Counted from the first letter of the stretch, positions 39,296 through 53,289 are shown. The stretch is 64,000 nucleotides of DNA from Marsupella aquatica (GCA_973895155.1 OZ316895.1:8742001-8806000), one strand, 5' to 3'. Notes: generated from the letters alone by a model not told the origin. Numbers and translations are program-made.

Positions 39296-42035
39296 AACCA
39301 CTATTGACTACTGTGACAAGGTTATGGAAGTTTAGGGTGTTATCACTACATATGTCTTAAGTATCACTTCCACAAAGTTTCCACTCATTTGTTGCGACTC
39401 CTTTGCGATGTTGACTTTACCTACTCTTTTCAATCACTCATTCTTCAAGGTGCAAGGGACATTGTTCATGGTTCAAGGTTGTCCATGCACCTTTGAAGTT
39501 GGATGGGGGATACCACTTAATTACAACATCCCATCATAAGGAAAATGGCAGGTCCACTATCTAAGCTGATTGTCTTAGTTTAGGGTTCTTATGTGAGTGA
39601 GTGCTACTCACCAATTGCCAAACATTCAAGCTTTTTATGTGAGAAAGCTTCAAATAGTAGAGGTACCCCCTTACATGAGCCCCTTACATGTCACTGGCTG
39701 AGAACCTTAGTACTCTCCACCCTTGTGCGTGGGAGCAAATGTAGGGTCTTCGTCCGCAAAGAGGGTTTACAAAGGGGAGGGGAGGTGGAGCGAATGAGGC
39801 GACTCATTGAGAGGGGCGATCGATAGTCGATCAATCAAGGAGGGAACGAAGGTTTATGGAGAAACAATGGGATTCTTAGTGTGCAGTGTGTCGGGCTCTC
39901 TATGATTTCAGGGAGGAGGAAGGGTTTGACACCACACTTGAAGCGACCTGACCACATTCAATCGGGTGCTGGGTGCATTTGCGAGTGCTCCCTGAAGGCA
40001 TTGCGGGGGCATTGCGGGAAATTTTAGGGTCGGACGCCAAGTTCATGGTGCGGGGGTCCGTCTTCCGCCATTAGCTTTGTAAGTCTTTACCTCTGTGCCT
40101 TGCATAGCATTGGGAGATGAGAGGAGAGGAAGTGCTTCTTGCTCTTGCGGTCGAAGACTCTCTGTGATTGAAGGGAGGAGGAAGGGTTTAGGGCCACACT
40201 TGAAGCGCAACGTGACCACATTCAATCAGGTGCTAAGTGCGTCTGCAAGTGCTCCCCGAAGGCATTGCTTCCCGAAGGCATTGTAGGGGCATTGCAGGAA
40301 GACTTGGCGGGTCAAACGCAAAGTTGAAGGTGCGGGGGGTCCATCTTCCGCCATTTTCTTGTTGGGTTGTTCTTCGGTCAAGAGGAGAACGAGCTAGAAC
40401 AAAAACGCGCTGCGACATTGGAGCGGGCGACATTGGAAGTGCCAGGTTTAGGGTGTCAACTTGTTTTCAAGACTGCTGATCTCTGGTGCGGTGTTGGGTG
40501 CGGCTGGTGTTCAGGCAGAGGTGAGAGGTCCCGTGCGACGCACTGTGGTGCTTCATTGTGCTCTGTTTGTACTCTGTTTGTTCATCTTAACTCTGGAAAA
40601 TTAATGACAGCGAAAACTATGGTTCATATATAGAAGGTCGTCCCTATTCGAGACCTCTCTTGCTGAATTCTCACCTCACTCTCTCTCGCCCTCTCTCTCG
40701 GTCTCGCTCTTCCATCGTGTGTCGCTCTTCCATCGTGTCTCGCTCTTCCATCGTGTCTCGCTCTTCCATCGTGTCCGCTCTCTGTTGCAGATTTCTCTCT
40801 CTTGCAATCCTCAAGTACGTGTCATCATCTCTCCCTCTCTTATGCACGCCCATCACTATAGCAATCTCATGTCGGGGTCGGCGTCGAACTTGGATTTCAC
40901 TATGGAAATGTAGATGGGATCACAGTATATTGTCAGCACTTTCATTCTGCTTTGGCTTGAATTGCTCTAATCTTATACACTAGTATTCTAGTGTGCAAAA
41001 GTGTTGTGCAGAACTAAGGTGGGGTGCGGGGGGTTTTTCTTTGCCTTTGCTGAGCTGCGATTTCAACTCAACGGTCCTGTCCTTAGTCGCTTAGTGCTTA
41101 TTTGTGTCTTGCAACAACTTTTTAGACCTGCGCGCTTGCAATGCTTGTACTTTCAGAATCCCAGACTTTAGAGTATACTCTTGTACTGTCAATGACTAAA
41201 TTAGAAGTTATTACGCGCGCCCTATATGCTTCACTTGTGTCTTTGGAGGCTTTCGGATTAGAGGTTGCACAAAGCATGGATGTCATAGCCCTAAACTTCA
41301 AATTTTCCTGCATGCAATTCTACCTCTACATTCATGTTTCGGCAACAGGAAGAACGCAAAGGGAGCAGGTCACTCTTCCATTGACTACTTTGCCACTGTA
41401 TGTATTCAATGTACAGGACATTAGTCAAATGTGATGTACTCTATAATGTACTCCTCCACGGACAACTAATGAGCCACAGAACTGATGAGCCACACTCTGT
41501 CTATGGCACTTGCAGATCATTTTTCCACCCGTTCGAGAGCTTTCTCTTTTGCCAAGCTAGGCACAAAGAAATCATTCCAGGGTTTTGTCAACTCTTGAGG
41601 TTTGTAATCACTCAGAGCCCTCTACATTGTCATTGCTTTGTCTGGGATTTGATTTTATGTATGGGGCGTCGATTGTATTCTACTGGCCTTCTTGCTGTGC
41701 TGAGCAATGTCCTACTGTGGACTTTTGAATTCTTCTGCTGGTTCCCCCTATTTTTGTGGCCCCCAAAATTTATAAAAATTAATGTGTGAAAATGCTAGCC
41801 CAACAATTGTCCACCTTTAATGGCAAAAATTGTTCAGTAATTGCCTGTGTCCAATCTCAAAGTCCTAAACTTAAAATTTCCTCCATGCACACAACCCGTC
41901 TTGAATTTACAGCTTGAAATTACAGTTTCTCAAATCTTTGGTATTAATTCATAGTTTTAGTTTCTCATTCCTTGCATGCGTCACTACGTCACTGACTCTG
42001 GCCATATTGTGTTGTTTTCTGTCGGGGTAGAAGTC
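39296..42035. other. CACTA left non-coding region with a ~260-bp direct duplication and an 18-bp minisatellite
   Basis: No gene is supported. A block containing GGAGGAAGGGTTT, CACACTTGAAGCG and GTGCTCCC(T/C)GAAGGCATTG occurs at about 39911-40072 and again at 40171-40355. An 18-bp unit CGCTCTTCCATCGTGTCT is repeated four times at about 40705-40776. The rest is leader-like sequence before the PHD gene. Confidence 0.65.
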
Positions 42036-42758
42036 ATGGCTCGTCCAAAATGGCCAGCACGTAGAGGCGGATCACAGGTGAGGCACCATTCCATGAGTAG
42101 ACACCATCATTGGTCCAATGCACAAATTCATCAGAAAGCCGCTCAGGTTTGTGCCATTTGTGACAATGGAGGTGACCTGGTCATGTGTGATGGCCCCTGC
42201 CTGAGACAATTCCATGTCAATTCCTGGTCCACTTATGCACCACATAATACATGCCCTGGGGTTGGGCTCCGGGGGGACCATCGGGGTGCTTGGACTTGCT
42301 TTGATTGTGCCACTAATATCAGCAAGTGTGCTCAATGTGGCACAAACGGCACTGTTGGGGGGGATCAACCAGAGCTGCGGAAATGTCCTGACAGGTTTTG
42401 TGTTTGTTTTTTTTGTTTGACATGCCTGCCCCATGATAACTCTCTTTTCCCACTACATATTTGTCCTGCTTGTGGGGAGCCTGATGATGACTACTGGATA
42501 GTCATGGTCCATTGTCCCAGATGTCCCACAGCCTGGCACCATGAGTGTTTACTAGCCCTTCAGGCAGAAGGGTATGCATGTGACCGCCAAATTTATTCCC
42601 ACTCTGCACACGGGGTTGATAGGTGGTTTTTGTATTGCCACCTCCATACGATTGACCCTCATTTGCAGACCCCTGCGAGAGACCATTTGACTTGGCTATT
42701 GCTGGATGACACCTCCAGCGCCAGCAACAAAACAAGTGGATCAGCACCAACAGGCTGA
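42036..42758 (+). CDS. PHD-finger protein carried by the CACTA element
   Basis: ATG 42036 (MARPKWPARRGGSQVRHHSM) opens a 240-residue frame. The first finger is VCAICDNGGDLVMCDGPCLRQFHVN...TCFDC, a C4HC3 PHD pattern as in chromatin readers. A second Cys-rich segment follows (CAQCGTNG...CPDRFCVCFFCLTC), then a further Cys/His region (HICPACGE, HCPRCPTAWHHECL) like an extended PHD. PHD fingers typically bind histone H3 tails, so the protein probably acts in the nucleus. The frame is intact. It lies between the left TIR and the BRCT gene on the same strand. I infer a captured host gene or an old accessory gene of this CACTA lineage. Confidence 0.8.
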   Translation: MARPKWPARRGGSQVRHHSMSRHHHWSNAQIHQKAAQVCAICDNGGDLVMCDGPCLRQFHVNSWSTYAPHNTCPGVGLRGDHRGAWTCFDCATNISKCAQCGTNGTVGGDQPELRKCPDRFCVCFFCLTCLPHDNSLFPLHICPACGEPDDDYWIVMVHCPRCPTAWHHECLLALQAEGYACDRQIYSHSAHGVDRWFLYCHLHTIDPHLQTPARDHLTWLLLDDTSSASNKTSGSAPTG

Positions 42759-43638
42759 GCAAAATGAATCCAACATTTCACATCTCACATTTTGGACTTT
42801 TTAATGAAGTGGGCACCTCACTGCACTGTCTACCATAGCTCAGAGACACCCCGCTACAGTGAGCTGTCGATCGGCTTTGTGACTGCATAGTAAATTTGGA
42901 TTTTGATTTTTCAGTTCAGCCATACATGGTTCTGTCCTTATACTTTCGTACACGATGACACCTCAAAAACTAAGTTAACTTATATTTTGAAGACTGATTA
43001 AGTTAATTGCAATTTCAAAGTTAGGGCCTGCACAAGGATGTCTGTGTTTTTTCCACTTTCAGTGTGTATGGTAAGAGACCATAACTGTGAAAGACTAAAG
43101 ATTCCAAGCAGACTGTTGCCTGGAGTAAAACAACATGCATGCATTGGAGTATGAAAATACATATATAGCTACCATTATGTATTTGTTTCGGCTCTTAACA
43201 AAGGTCATCTTAAGTCGTGTGCCTGACCCATATATTTGTACAATTACAGATGTGACTGGAAATTGGACAGTTTAATGATATCATTCTCAGTCCCCACCAC
43301 TGTCACGTAAGATACAGGTATTCGAATGTGAATTCAGGCTATATGCAGACAGGACAATATAAAGGGCCACATGTATACTGAAGCAGGCTGTCGTTCTACG
43401 TTCATCAATGTAATTACATGAACACATGGTGAAAATAATTTGACTTAAGAGTATATGGTTTGTCCTATAACTCCGTGTTGGGATTTACTGCATGTACTGA
43501 CTTTCGATCCTGTCATGTGGGCCACAATCAGGGAGCTAGAGTGCACTTTGTGTCATCAGAGAGCATTGGGCTGAAGCATTAGGGACAGGCAACACGGGCA
43601 CTGGTATTTCTCTATTGGCTTTTATTACAGGAGGCATC
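42759..43638. other. Spacer between PHD and BRCT genes
   Basis: AT-rich; no ORF with coding character. A TTTTATTACAG acceptor-like site precedes the BRCT start, so an upstream leader exon may exist here. Confidence 0.45.
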
Positions 43639-44568
43639 ATGCCTTCCAAACGGAAGCGTGAACCTGTCCCCCTTCCACCTTCCCAGTGTGCTCCCATCTT
43701 CCAAGGGGTCAGAGTCTTTTTTGTCCCAGGTATTCAAAGTGCAAGATTGAATATCCTTAGGAGAAAACTCATTGAGCATCACGGTACAGAGACACAATGT
43801 CAACTACAAGACATTCAAGTCACCCATATTATTGCAGAAACATGGGAACATTGTCTGAAAATGGCATCTTGGTCGGTTTTTTATGACAAAGTCTTCTTGA
43901 GGCATGTCAAAGTACTTTCAGCAGAATGGATGTCTGACTCCCTTAGAAAAGGGAGTGTCCAAGATCTTGATGATTACAATTTGTTTGAGAGCAAGTACAA
44001 CAGTGTCCAAATGATGAAAGATAGCCGAGATTGGCACAAGGCTCGTAGAATTGCAGGGAGAGGTGGGAGTAGGGTTCCGTCTATTGACCAGATCACAAAA
44101 GTATACAATAACATTATCCCATATGAGACAGAACCCATCCCAGACCATACAATGTTCAGAGGTGTGAGGGCTGTTATACTTGACAAGTCTATCAAGCCAT
44201 ATAGGGTTTGTCGTTTCAAGAGGGAGATCAGTAGAAGAGGTGGTACAGTGATTGAGAAGCTCACTAATGAGACCACCCATCTCATTGCTCATTCATATTC
44301 TAAGGCATGCCGAGAGTATGGAAAGTCTGTGGTACGATGGCTCATCGCACATGGGCTGTGTGTGGTCTGCCCTGAATGGGTCAGGCAGTCACTTTCGGAA
44401 AATATGCGATTGGATGAGCATAAATTCGATTTAAATGAAGTATGGCCAGCAAAGCCATTCATCCCTATGACGACCCAGAATATGTTACTTCTGAGTTCCA
44501 AACCACGGATGAAGAGTTTTCTGATAGTGCGTATGATTCTGTTAGCCCTAATGATTATGAATAAGTAA
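43639..44568 (+). CDS. Protein with two BRCT-like domains carried by the CACTA element
   Basis: ATG 43639 (MPSKRKREPVPLPPSQ) starts a basic, nuclear-looking head. The first BRCT-like domain begins IFQGVRVFFVPGIQSARLNI and ends in WMSDSLRKGS; it resembles the BRCT of DNA polymerase lambda/mu. The second begins MFRGVRAVILDKSIKPYRV and contains GGTVIEKLTNETTHLIAH and VVCPEWVRQSL. BRCT pairs usually bind phosphopeptides in DNA repair. No polymerase or ligase domain follows. The last residues to the stop at 44566-44568 look shifted: from about 44455 another frame gives an acidic end (EFQTTDEEFSDSAYDSVSPN) stopping at 44564, so a one-base lesion or sequencing error is likely. A repair-related role in excision is a guess. 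Confidence 0.75.
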   Translation: MPSKRKREPVPLPPSQCAPIFQGVRVFFVPGIQSARLNILRRKLIEHHGTETQCQLQDIQVTHIIAETWEHCLKMASWSVFYDKVFLRHVKVLSAEWMSDSLRKGSVQDLDDYNLFESKYNSVQMMKDSRDWHKARRIAGRGGSRVPSIDQITKVYNNIIPYETEPIPDHTMFRGVRAVILDKSIKPYRVCRFKREISRRGGTVIEKLTNETTHLIAHSYSKACREYGKSVVRWLIAHGLCVVCPEWVRQSLSENMRLDEHKFDLNEVWPAKPFIPMTTQNMLLLSSKPRMKSFLIVRMILLALMIMNK

Positions 44569-47500
44569 GGTCTCAACTGTCCGTATGCTAGACGGTTACA
44601 TTTTTGAAATAAAGTTTTGTGTGTTATTTTTGGTCTATAAGACATTACTCCTTTTCATCCTCCAAATGTCTGGGTTTTGCATTTGGAGATGTATGGCAGT
44701 GTATGATGTACGTTGTACCATTGACTGGTCAATGACCAAGCACCTCACTGATTATAGCAAGTCTGTTATGATGTTGCTGCCTGCAGTGAGCAGATGATAC
44801 GTGAGCAGGTCGGGCGCCAGCACAGAGCGGACTTGATAGTGAGTGTACACCGTGTCTGTGATATTTCCTTCATGAAACTTGCATGTGTCCCTCCATGTAC
44901 TTAGAATATGCAATTGTATAAGCCTGTCTAGTGCAAAGGGTACATAGCCAAGGTGTGCCTACGACAGTTGAAGGTATGGATCAGGCAAATGAGGATGGAC
45001 AATTGGGGCAAAGGAATCAGACACATACCAATGAACTGCGACTCCCTTTGCATCACCCACTGAGGATTGCACGTCATGACTCCAAGTTGTGGAATAGAGA
45101 GGTGCTTAGAGCAAGCCAGGGCAGAAATGCCCGGATGAGATGCCCCTGCATGCAATATCGAGGATACCACTCAATGACCCTGAACCAAGTGCATTCTCAT
45201 CTTCAAAGGCATGGAAGACATCCAGTCCGCAGGGTGTGGAATGTGCCAGAGGAAGAGGATTCATCGGATGATGAATGGAGGGCAGATTTTGAAAATGTGA
45301 ATACAGCAAGACGCTCTGCATTCTTTCATAACGTCACTGGTCATGCAGGCAACAATGCCAAAGATGAGTATGTTCCACAGGGAGGTCCCGAGACTTCTAA
45401 TGAGGACGGGGCAGATGTTCCTAGGATGGTTTCGGACATTTTTGAAGACCTGGATGCACTTTATGAAGATGCAGAGGCACAGGGGGACGAAGAAGCAGAC
45501 ATGCATGGTGCAGGCCCGTCGGACCAAGAAGAGTTTGACATTGGAGAAGGAGTTGGAGATGATGGTCAATTCTTGGGAGCTGGGGCCTACTTGGAGGAAG
45601 CTACGTCCCCATTGTATGGTGGTGCAAATTGCTCCAAACTAGGGTTCATAGTGATGTTCCTCAATATATGTGGATGTCACCGTGTGCCCAACATATGTGT
45701 AACAGAGTTGTTGATGTTCCTACAGAGGACAGTACTACCCGCTGGAAACATTGCTCCTAAGAACATGTATGAGGCAAAGAAGGTGATGAGCAAACTTGGT
45801 TTGAATTATGTGTCCATCCATGCATGCCCAGATGGCCATGTACTTTTCAGAAAAGAATATGCTGATTGCCTATCCTGCCCTATCTGCGGAAAGCACAGAT
45901 ATAAGAACGTGGGGAAGTCAACTCAACGTGCTAAGGTCCTACGGCATTTCCCTCTCATTCCAAGATTGCAGCGCCTTTATAGGTGTCCATCCATTTCTAA
46001 GATGATGACTTGGACCTCTGATCACAAGAGTACAGATGGTTTGCAACGTCACGTTGGAGATTCCAACCATTGGAAGTACATAGATGAGAAGTGGCCAGAC
46101 TTTGCAGCAGAGAGTAGAAATGTGAGGTTTGGTCTAAGCCTCGACGGTGCTAATCCATTTGGAGACAAGAACAATGTGTATTCTTCCTGGCCAGTGACTT
46201 TGATAAATTATAATCTCCCGCCTTGGATATCCACCAAGTGTTTTTTTGTGATCTTGTGTCTTATGATTCCCAGCCCAAACTCTGCTATAAGTGCAAACAT
46301 AGATGTTTGGTTGGCCCCTGCTGTGGAGGAATGGGTTATTCTATGGACACATGGAGTTATGACAGTTGATGCACTTTGTGGACCTGGTAGACCGAGGATA
46401 TTCAACCTACGTGCAATGTGTGTTAATTCGATAGCAGACTACCCTGGACATAGCATGATATCTGGGCAGGTAGGGAAGGGATATCTGGGTTGCACACGAT
46501 GTGGCCTAGATGTTACATCTGAACGGTTTGCTTCCTTGGGCAGTATCAAATTCATGGGCCACAGGCGATATCTTCCTGCCGACCACCCTTTCAGGCACAG
46601 GCCATCCCACATAGCCCGCTTCAACAACCAGAGGGAGCTTTGAGAGTCTCCTTTGTTGGTTAGTAGAGATCAACTTCTGCAGTGGGGACTGAACAAGGTG
46701 TCTTATGATGAATATGGTGCTTCCAGAGACGTGCCAGACGACCCAGCAAAGACTCATGGCATCAAAAGGTAGACAATCATGGACACATCATTGGAGTATT
46801 GGAAGGTAACATTTGCATATTCACTTGTACTCAGTGAACCTATTCACAACAGTTTTTAGTTATTGTGTCTGAACCTAATTGTGGCAATCATGCGTACTTC
46901 ATGGGTGCAGGATTTTGAACCAAGCAAACATAACATTGATGTAATGCACATTGAGAAGAATGTATGCGAAAGTCTTTTGAAGTTTCTGTCAGGGGACAAC
47001 GATACTGCAGCAGTACGAAAGGACCTTCAGGAGAAGGGCATTCGTCCTCAACTTTGGCTGCAAGAATCCCAAAATAGGCCGGGTGTGGTATTCAAGTACC
47101 AAGCTCCATATGTTTGCACCCAGAACGAGTGGAACACAGTTTTGTCTAGGCTGAGTTCGTTCAAAGTACCCTCTGGGTATGCTGGAGCCTTTGCAAAGCA
47201 TATAAGGAAGAAGAAGTTGGGAAGCATGAAAACTCATGACTTCCATGTTATGATGCAAGACATTCTACCAGTATGTCTGAGGGGATTGATGCAAAAACCA
47301 GTTCGCAATGTCATTTTGAGACTGTGTCAGATCTTTTGCCGTATTTGTGTCAAGGTGTGGGACCCTACAACATTTCCTCAGTTAAAGGCAGATACTGTGC
47401 GTGTGCTTTGTGACTTGGAGATCTATGTCCCGCCAGCATTTTTTGATGTCATGACTCATTTGATCATCCATGCGGTTGAAGATCTGGGCCACTATGGCCC

Positions 47501-49392
47501 AGTGAGTACAAGGTGGATGTATCCAATGGAACGGTACATGAAGTTGCTAAAAGGCCATGTACATACTTATTACAGGCCTGAAGCAAGCATGGCTCTCGGT
47601 TACATTCAAGAAGAGACCTTGGGGTTCCTAACAGAATACATGGCTGGTGTAGACAGTGTTACGAGCAGGGTGTGGGATGCTGAGGAAGAAGAGGGGGTGG
47701 CTGGAGAGGTTCTTCAAGGCGCTTTTACTTCCATGCAATTTTCTGCAGAAGTTCGTGATGCAGCACACTTATATGTGTTACACAATACAGTCATGATGCA
47801 ACCTTGGTGGCAGTGAGTACTCATGTTTCCGCACCCTCCTTGCATTCCTTCTTTATTCATATCCATTTTGGTAGGATATGTACATTGTATTGAGAAATTG
47901 TTCTCATTGTCATCATTGTATGCAGGGAATATAATGTGCAGAAGGCCGCCCAATTAGGGTTAAATCACCAGGCATTCCCTACTTTTCCTGAGTGGATCAG
48001 GACAACAATTCAAGAGCATAGCAGGCAGAACCCAAACATGGATAGAGATGTTCTCCTCTTGTCTGTGCCTCCCAGACGTATTGTACAGCGGTATAAACGG
48101 ATGAAAGCATATGGGAATCAGTACCGTGTGCATGATGATGAGGACAAGCATTTAGTGACATATAATTTGGGGGTAATATCTGTGTTTGAGCATATAGATG
48201 CTCAGAACAACAGGGGCTGCATGGAGATAGGATATGTCGGGGAGTTGGCAGACATCTGGGCACTGAATTATGGGAACACAACACAACAAATCATCCTAAT
48301 GAAAGGTTCATGGGTGAAGCCAGATTGGCATGGGCCAAGAGCAACCATGAAACGGGATATGTATGGCTTTCTAATGGTCAATTTTAACCAAAGACTGGCA
48401 GAATGGATGGAGCCTTTTGTGTTCCCAAGTCAAGTTGAGCAAGTGTTTTTTTTAGATGTGGAGGAGTCTCGTGGTTGGCGTGTAGTCTGCCATAGCTCAC
48501 CTAGAGTTCGAAGGATGGAGGGTACTAAAATAGAGTTCAGTTTGGATGCACATGGGGCCTTTGAACCACTAGTAGAAAATGGGGCCTTTTATGACTATGA
48601 CACATATGACTTATGTGCCCAAATGACAATATATGTCAATGACAGGACATGAATGACACATAAATGACTATCTATAATGACATAGTGAAGAAAATGACTA
48701 GTAATTGCAATAGAGTCATTTAAACCAATTAGCAAAATGACTTTGACTTCTATAATGACAACAGTGATGAGTTATAGTCATTTTGGACAGTCTTTGTCAA
48801 TGACACAATTGACAACAACCCTGTCATATCAATGTTTTACATTTGGGAAGTCATTTGGACGACGGTGACTAATGACTAAAAAAACAAATATGCAAATATC
48901 AGTGTTTAGTAGTCATTTAAACCAAAAGTGATAAATGACATGATAAACAATATATGACTATTTTGAGGTTTAGGGTTTAGTATTTGATTTAGGGTTTTAG
49001 GGTATGATAAGTCATCCACATGCATGGTAGTATAAAGACCGGGAGCACATACATATTAGATTTTAAATACATTTAGAGACTCAACAAACCTTGCTTTTGT
49101 TGTGAGTTTCATAATGGATGTACAACTTAAAGGCTCCATCATCTCTAGTAAGTATGTATCTATAGTACTTGCACCCATTCGTTACATCTTTCCTATATAT
49201 GCAAAGGACTCTAGAAGTGTTACCATTCACATTTCACATATTGGAGTACCAGGGTATGCAAGGTTGCCAAATAACACTCTCCGGCATACGTTTAGGGTTT
49301 AGGTACTAGATGCCTATATTTGCTTGTCATTTTTTCCAATTACTCCTATTATTTGCAAAGAATTAAGTCATTTATGCTTTGACTCAACTTTC

Positions 49393-51720
49393 TAGTCATT
49401 TGACAAGTGCTGAAAAATGTCATTTATGCAAATGACATGAAAACAGATCATTTGGGATATCAATGTTGTGGTCATATATGTCATGCACAATATGACTCCT
49501 AAGGGCCTCCAGTGGCTGATTGGCAATAATGGTCATAGGGGCCGGCCATTCAGGATGCTATCCACTCCAAATGGTGCGGGATAGGGTACGCATCAACTCT
49601 GGGCCACTAGTTATCCAATTCGGCCTTGCAATAGTTTTTATGACCCAAGTTTTGCACCTTGAAAAGGCATCATCCAAATTTGGGCAAAACACTCCCAAGG
49701 TGTATGACTTTGAACAAATGTGGCATCGACTTTGAAGTGATTTGCCCAAAGGGGTGCAAACTACTTGCATTTTGTCATTTGCAAGGGATTTTGGGTCATT
49801 TATGCGCGTGACTGAATGTTTTGGTCATTTATGGAGTCTTGTGAGATGTCATTCATGCGTATGACACAAAAAGAAGTCATTGATGACGTCAATGTTGCAG
49901 CCATGCATGTCGCAGACAATATGACTCGTTGGGGCCTCAGGGGGATGATTGGCCATATTCGTGCTGGTAGCCAGCCATTAGGGATGCTAACCACCCCACT
50001 TGGTGTGGGATAGGGTACTTGTCAACCCTGGGCCACTAGCTATGCCACTTTTCCTTCACAAACCTTTTTGAGGTATACTTTTTGCACCATGGAAGGGCAT
50101 CACCCAACTTTGGGCAAAACACTCCCAAGTTGTATGACTTTGGAGTGATTTTCCAAAAGGGGTCCAATTCACTTGCTTTTTGTCATTGGCAAGGGATTCC
50201 AAGTCATTTATACTTGTGACTGAATGTTTTGGTCATTTTATGAGTGCCGCAACATGTCATTTATGCAAATGACATGGAAACATGTCATTTGGGATGTCAA
50301 TATTGTGGTCACGTATGCCATGCATAATATGACTCCGGAGGGCCTTGAGGGGCTGATTGGCCATATTGGTGGTAGGAGCCTGCAATTAAAAATGCTACCC
50401 ACTCCACATGGTGCGGGATAGGGTACTCATCGACCCTGGGCCACTAGTTATGCCATTTTGCCTTCACAACCCTTTTTGACATATACTTTTTGCACCATGG
50501 AAGGGCATCACCCATTTTTGGGCAAAACACTCCCAAGTTGTATGACTTTGGAGTGATTTTCCAAAAGGGGTCCAATTCACTTGCTTTTTGTCATTGGGAC
50601 GGGATTCCAAGTCATTTATACTTGTGACTGAATGTTTTGGTCATTTTATGAGTGCCGCAACATGTCATTTATGCAAATGACATGGAAACATGTCATTTGG
50701 GATGTCAATATTGTGGTCACGTATGCCATGCATAATATGACTCCGGAGGGCCTTGAGGGGCTGATTGGCCATATTGGTGGTAGGAGCCTGCAATTAAAAA
50801 TGCTACCCACTCCACATGGTGCGGGATAGGGTACTCATCGACCCTGGTCCACTAGTTATGCCATTTTGCCTTCACAACACTTTGTGACATATACTTTTTG
50901 CACCATGGAAGGGCATCACCCAACTTTGGGCAAAACACTCCCAAGTTGTATGACTTTGGAGTGATTTTCCCAAAGGGGTCCAATTCACTTGCTTTTTGTC
51001 ATTGGCACTGGATTCCAAGTCATTTATACTTGTGACTGAATGTTTTGGTCATTTTATGAGTGCTGCAACACGTCATTTATGAAAATGACATGAAAACATG
51101 TCATTTGGGATGTCAATATTGTGGTCATGTATGCCATGCATAATATGACTCCGGAGGGCCTTGAGGGGCTGATTGGCCATATTGGTGGTAGGAGCCCGCA
51201 ATTAAAAATGCTACCCACTCCACATGGTGCGAGATAGGGTGTTCATCAACCATGGGCCACTAGTTATGCCACTTTGCATCCACAAACCTTTTTGAGGTAT
51301 ACGTTTTGCACCATGGAACCTGGGCATCACCCAACTTTGGGCAAAACACTCCCAAGTTGTATGGCTTTGGAGTTATTTGCCCAAAGTGGTGCAAGTGGCT
51401 CTCATATTGTCATTTGCAAGAACTTATGGGTCATTTGTGCGCATGACTGAATATTTGAGTCATAAATCTATGGAGTGCTATGAGACATCATTTTTGCAAA
51501 TGACATGATGTGAACGTACAAGTCATTGATGATGGCAATCTAGTAGTCACACAATAAGCCATGGACAATATGACTTGTTAGAGCCTGAGCTAGCATTTGA
51601 TTGGCTATATCTTGGGGATGAACCCCACATTAAGTATGTCACCCACCCCAAATGGTGCGGGATAGGGTAATTGTGAACCCTGGTTACTAGTTATTCCACT
51701 GTGCGATATCCCTTTTCTGG
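49393..51720 (+). repeat. Tandem array of ~408-bp units (about six copies)
   Basis: Unit marker TGAATGTTTTGGTCATTTTA recurs at 49813, 50221, 50629 and 51037, exactly 408 bp apart, with more diverged copies before (about 49393) and after (51448). The two units from 50221 and 50629 are almost identical. Each unit holds GTCATT motifs and a GGTGCGGGATAGGGTA segment. The array extends the subterminal region of the nested CACTA element, so it may multiply transposase-binding sites. Confidence 0.9.
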
Positions 51721-53264
51721 GGTTGAGTCCTCCATTGTGTCATTTGTGCCCAATGGAGTGTTATAAAAGCCAATGATCTGAACTCCTGTCATTGACACAA
51801 TCATATGTTGGGTCATATCTACCAAATGACTCCAATACCCACCCCCGTACCCACCATTACACATGCCATTTTGTGCATCATTGACAGAGTATCGTCAGAA
51901 AATGACCTGTTCAGGCAGAGGTTTAGAGTTGGGCCTTATAGTGGCATACATACGGCCCTACATACACCCAGGCATACACCACACTACCTGACAAGAACAA
52001 GGTCACGAGGGTCTGAGACAAACAAAACTTGCTGACTTTTGGCTCCTAGTGGTAGTGCACAGTTACAATTTCTGGAGCCTTTGGATATGGAGCCCGATAT
52101 GGACGCTGAGTTCTTTTTATTTTGTACGTTTATTGGTCATTTTCTACTATGCCGTTGTTGGTGTAATTGTTGATGTCATTGGTGATGTCCCTTGACCGTG
52201 GCTTTAGGTTGTTTGCACTCCATTTAGATTCAAGGTTTAGGGTCCCTAATTCAGATATAACATAAAGGGGTGGGTACAGGATTTAGTGTCTTTTTGTCCA
52301 AAGACTAGTTTAAACACAGTCATCTGGCCAAACTCTAAACCATTAGTTTCATACATAAAGGGGAGGGTATAGGATTTAGTGTATTCTTCAAAGACGTTGT
52401 GGGAAAAGCAATAACCTGAAAAGTTCTAAGGGTTTAAAGTTTGGCTGGATGTGAATGGTTTGACAACTTTTTTTACATTGATTAAAATTGTTCTGATACC
52501 CCAAATAAAAAAAACAGTTGTGCCCCAAATTCCCCTTTTCCATATTAAATAGTCTGGTAAAGGAAGGGCACAATAAAATCACTAGTTTGCAATTTTCCTT
52601 GTCAGCTAGCCCATTTACACATTCTTTACAGGGTCTATAAGTCAAGCCTTGCACCCATGTACATTCCCTCACAACTTCTCACTTCTAATTTGGCTTTGGA
52701 ACTCAACCCTTACACTAAAAAGGTCATCCAGATTGACTCGGGCCGGTGTCAACTTGGGTTCTAAAACCAAGCTTAACACCAATTTGTAATCTTTTTTACA
52801 GGCCTACAAGGAGCTACTTGTAGTGTAAAATGGCATTTACTACGTCTTCATTTTGCAGTTTCAAAATCTCACTCCCAAAAAGTGTTGCCTTCACTACTTT
52901 GGGGTGCTTTAATTTAGGCTTTTCAAACTCTAATTAAATTCTATGGAGCTGTGGACCTAATGTCTATCTTTCACACTAATGACCCTAGTTTGTTCACTCT
53001 TTTAGATGCACTTCTTCATCACAATAAATTTCTTCAGCTTTTTTATTAACTAGCCCATTTACACCCTGTTTACATATGATTTACACACTATTACACCTCT
53101 GTTATAGGGTATTTAAGTCAAGACTTACACCCATGTAAATTTACTCATGAGTTTTCCAAGCTTGAGCACCGTCTATCCAATGGCCTGAGCCTGCGCTTGT
53201 ACCTCACCTTTGTCTTTGGTAAGGGTTTCTTCCAACCTGGCATTCACCTTACCTTTGTCTTTTT
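51721..53264. other. Interior of nested CACTA element, no gene seen
   Basis: AT-rich sequence. Two similar stretches containing AAAGGGG(T/A)GGGTA(C/T)AGGATTTAGTGT lie about 100 bp apart near 52265 and 52360, and TAGCCCATTTACAC(A/C)(T/C)T recurs at about 52608 and 53051. These are small-scale duplications without coding support. Confidence 0.5.
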
Positions 53265-53289
53265 TGAGGGTTTCTCCCGACCTGGGTGA

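Noticed and set aside
40719-40913. ORF of MSLFHRVSLFHRV repeats
   Set aside because: It is a translation of the 18-bp minisatellite at 40705-40776.
50224-50829. Two identical 65-aa ORFs (MFWSFYECRNMSFMQ)
   Set aside because: They are by-products of the 408-bp tandem repeat, with no coding character.
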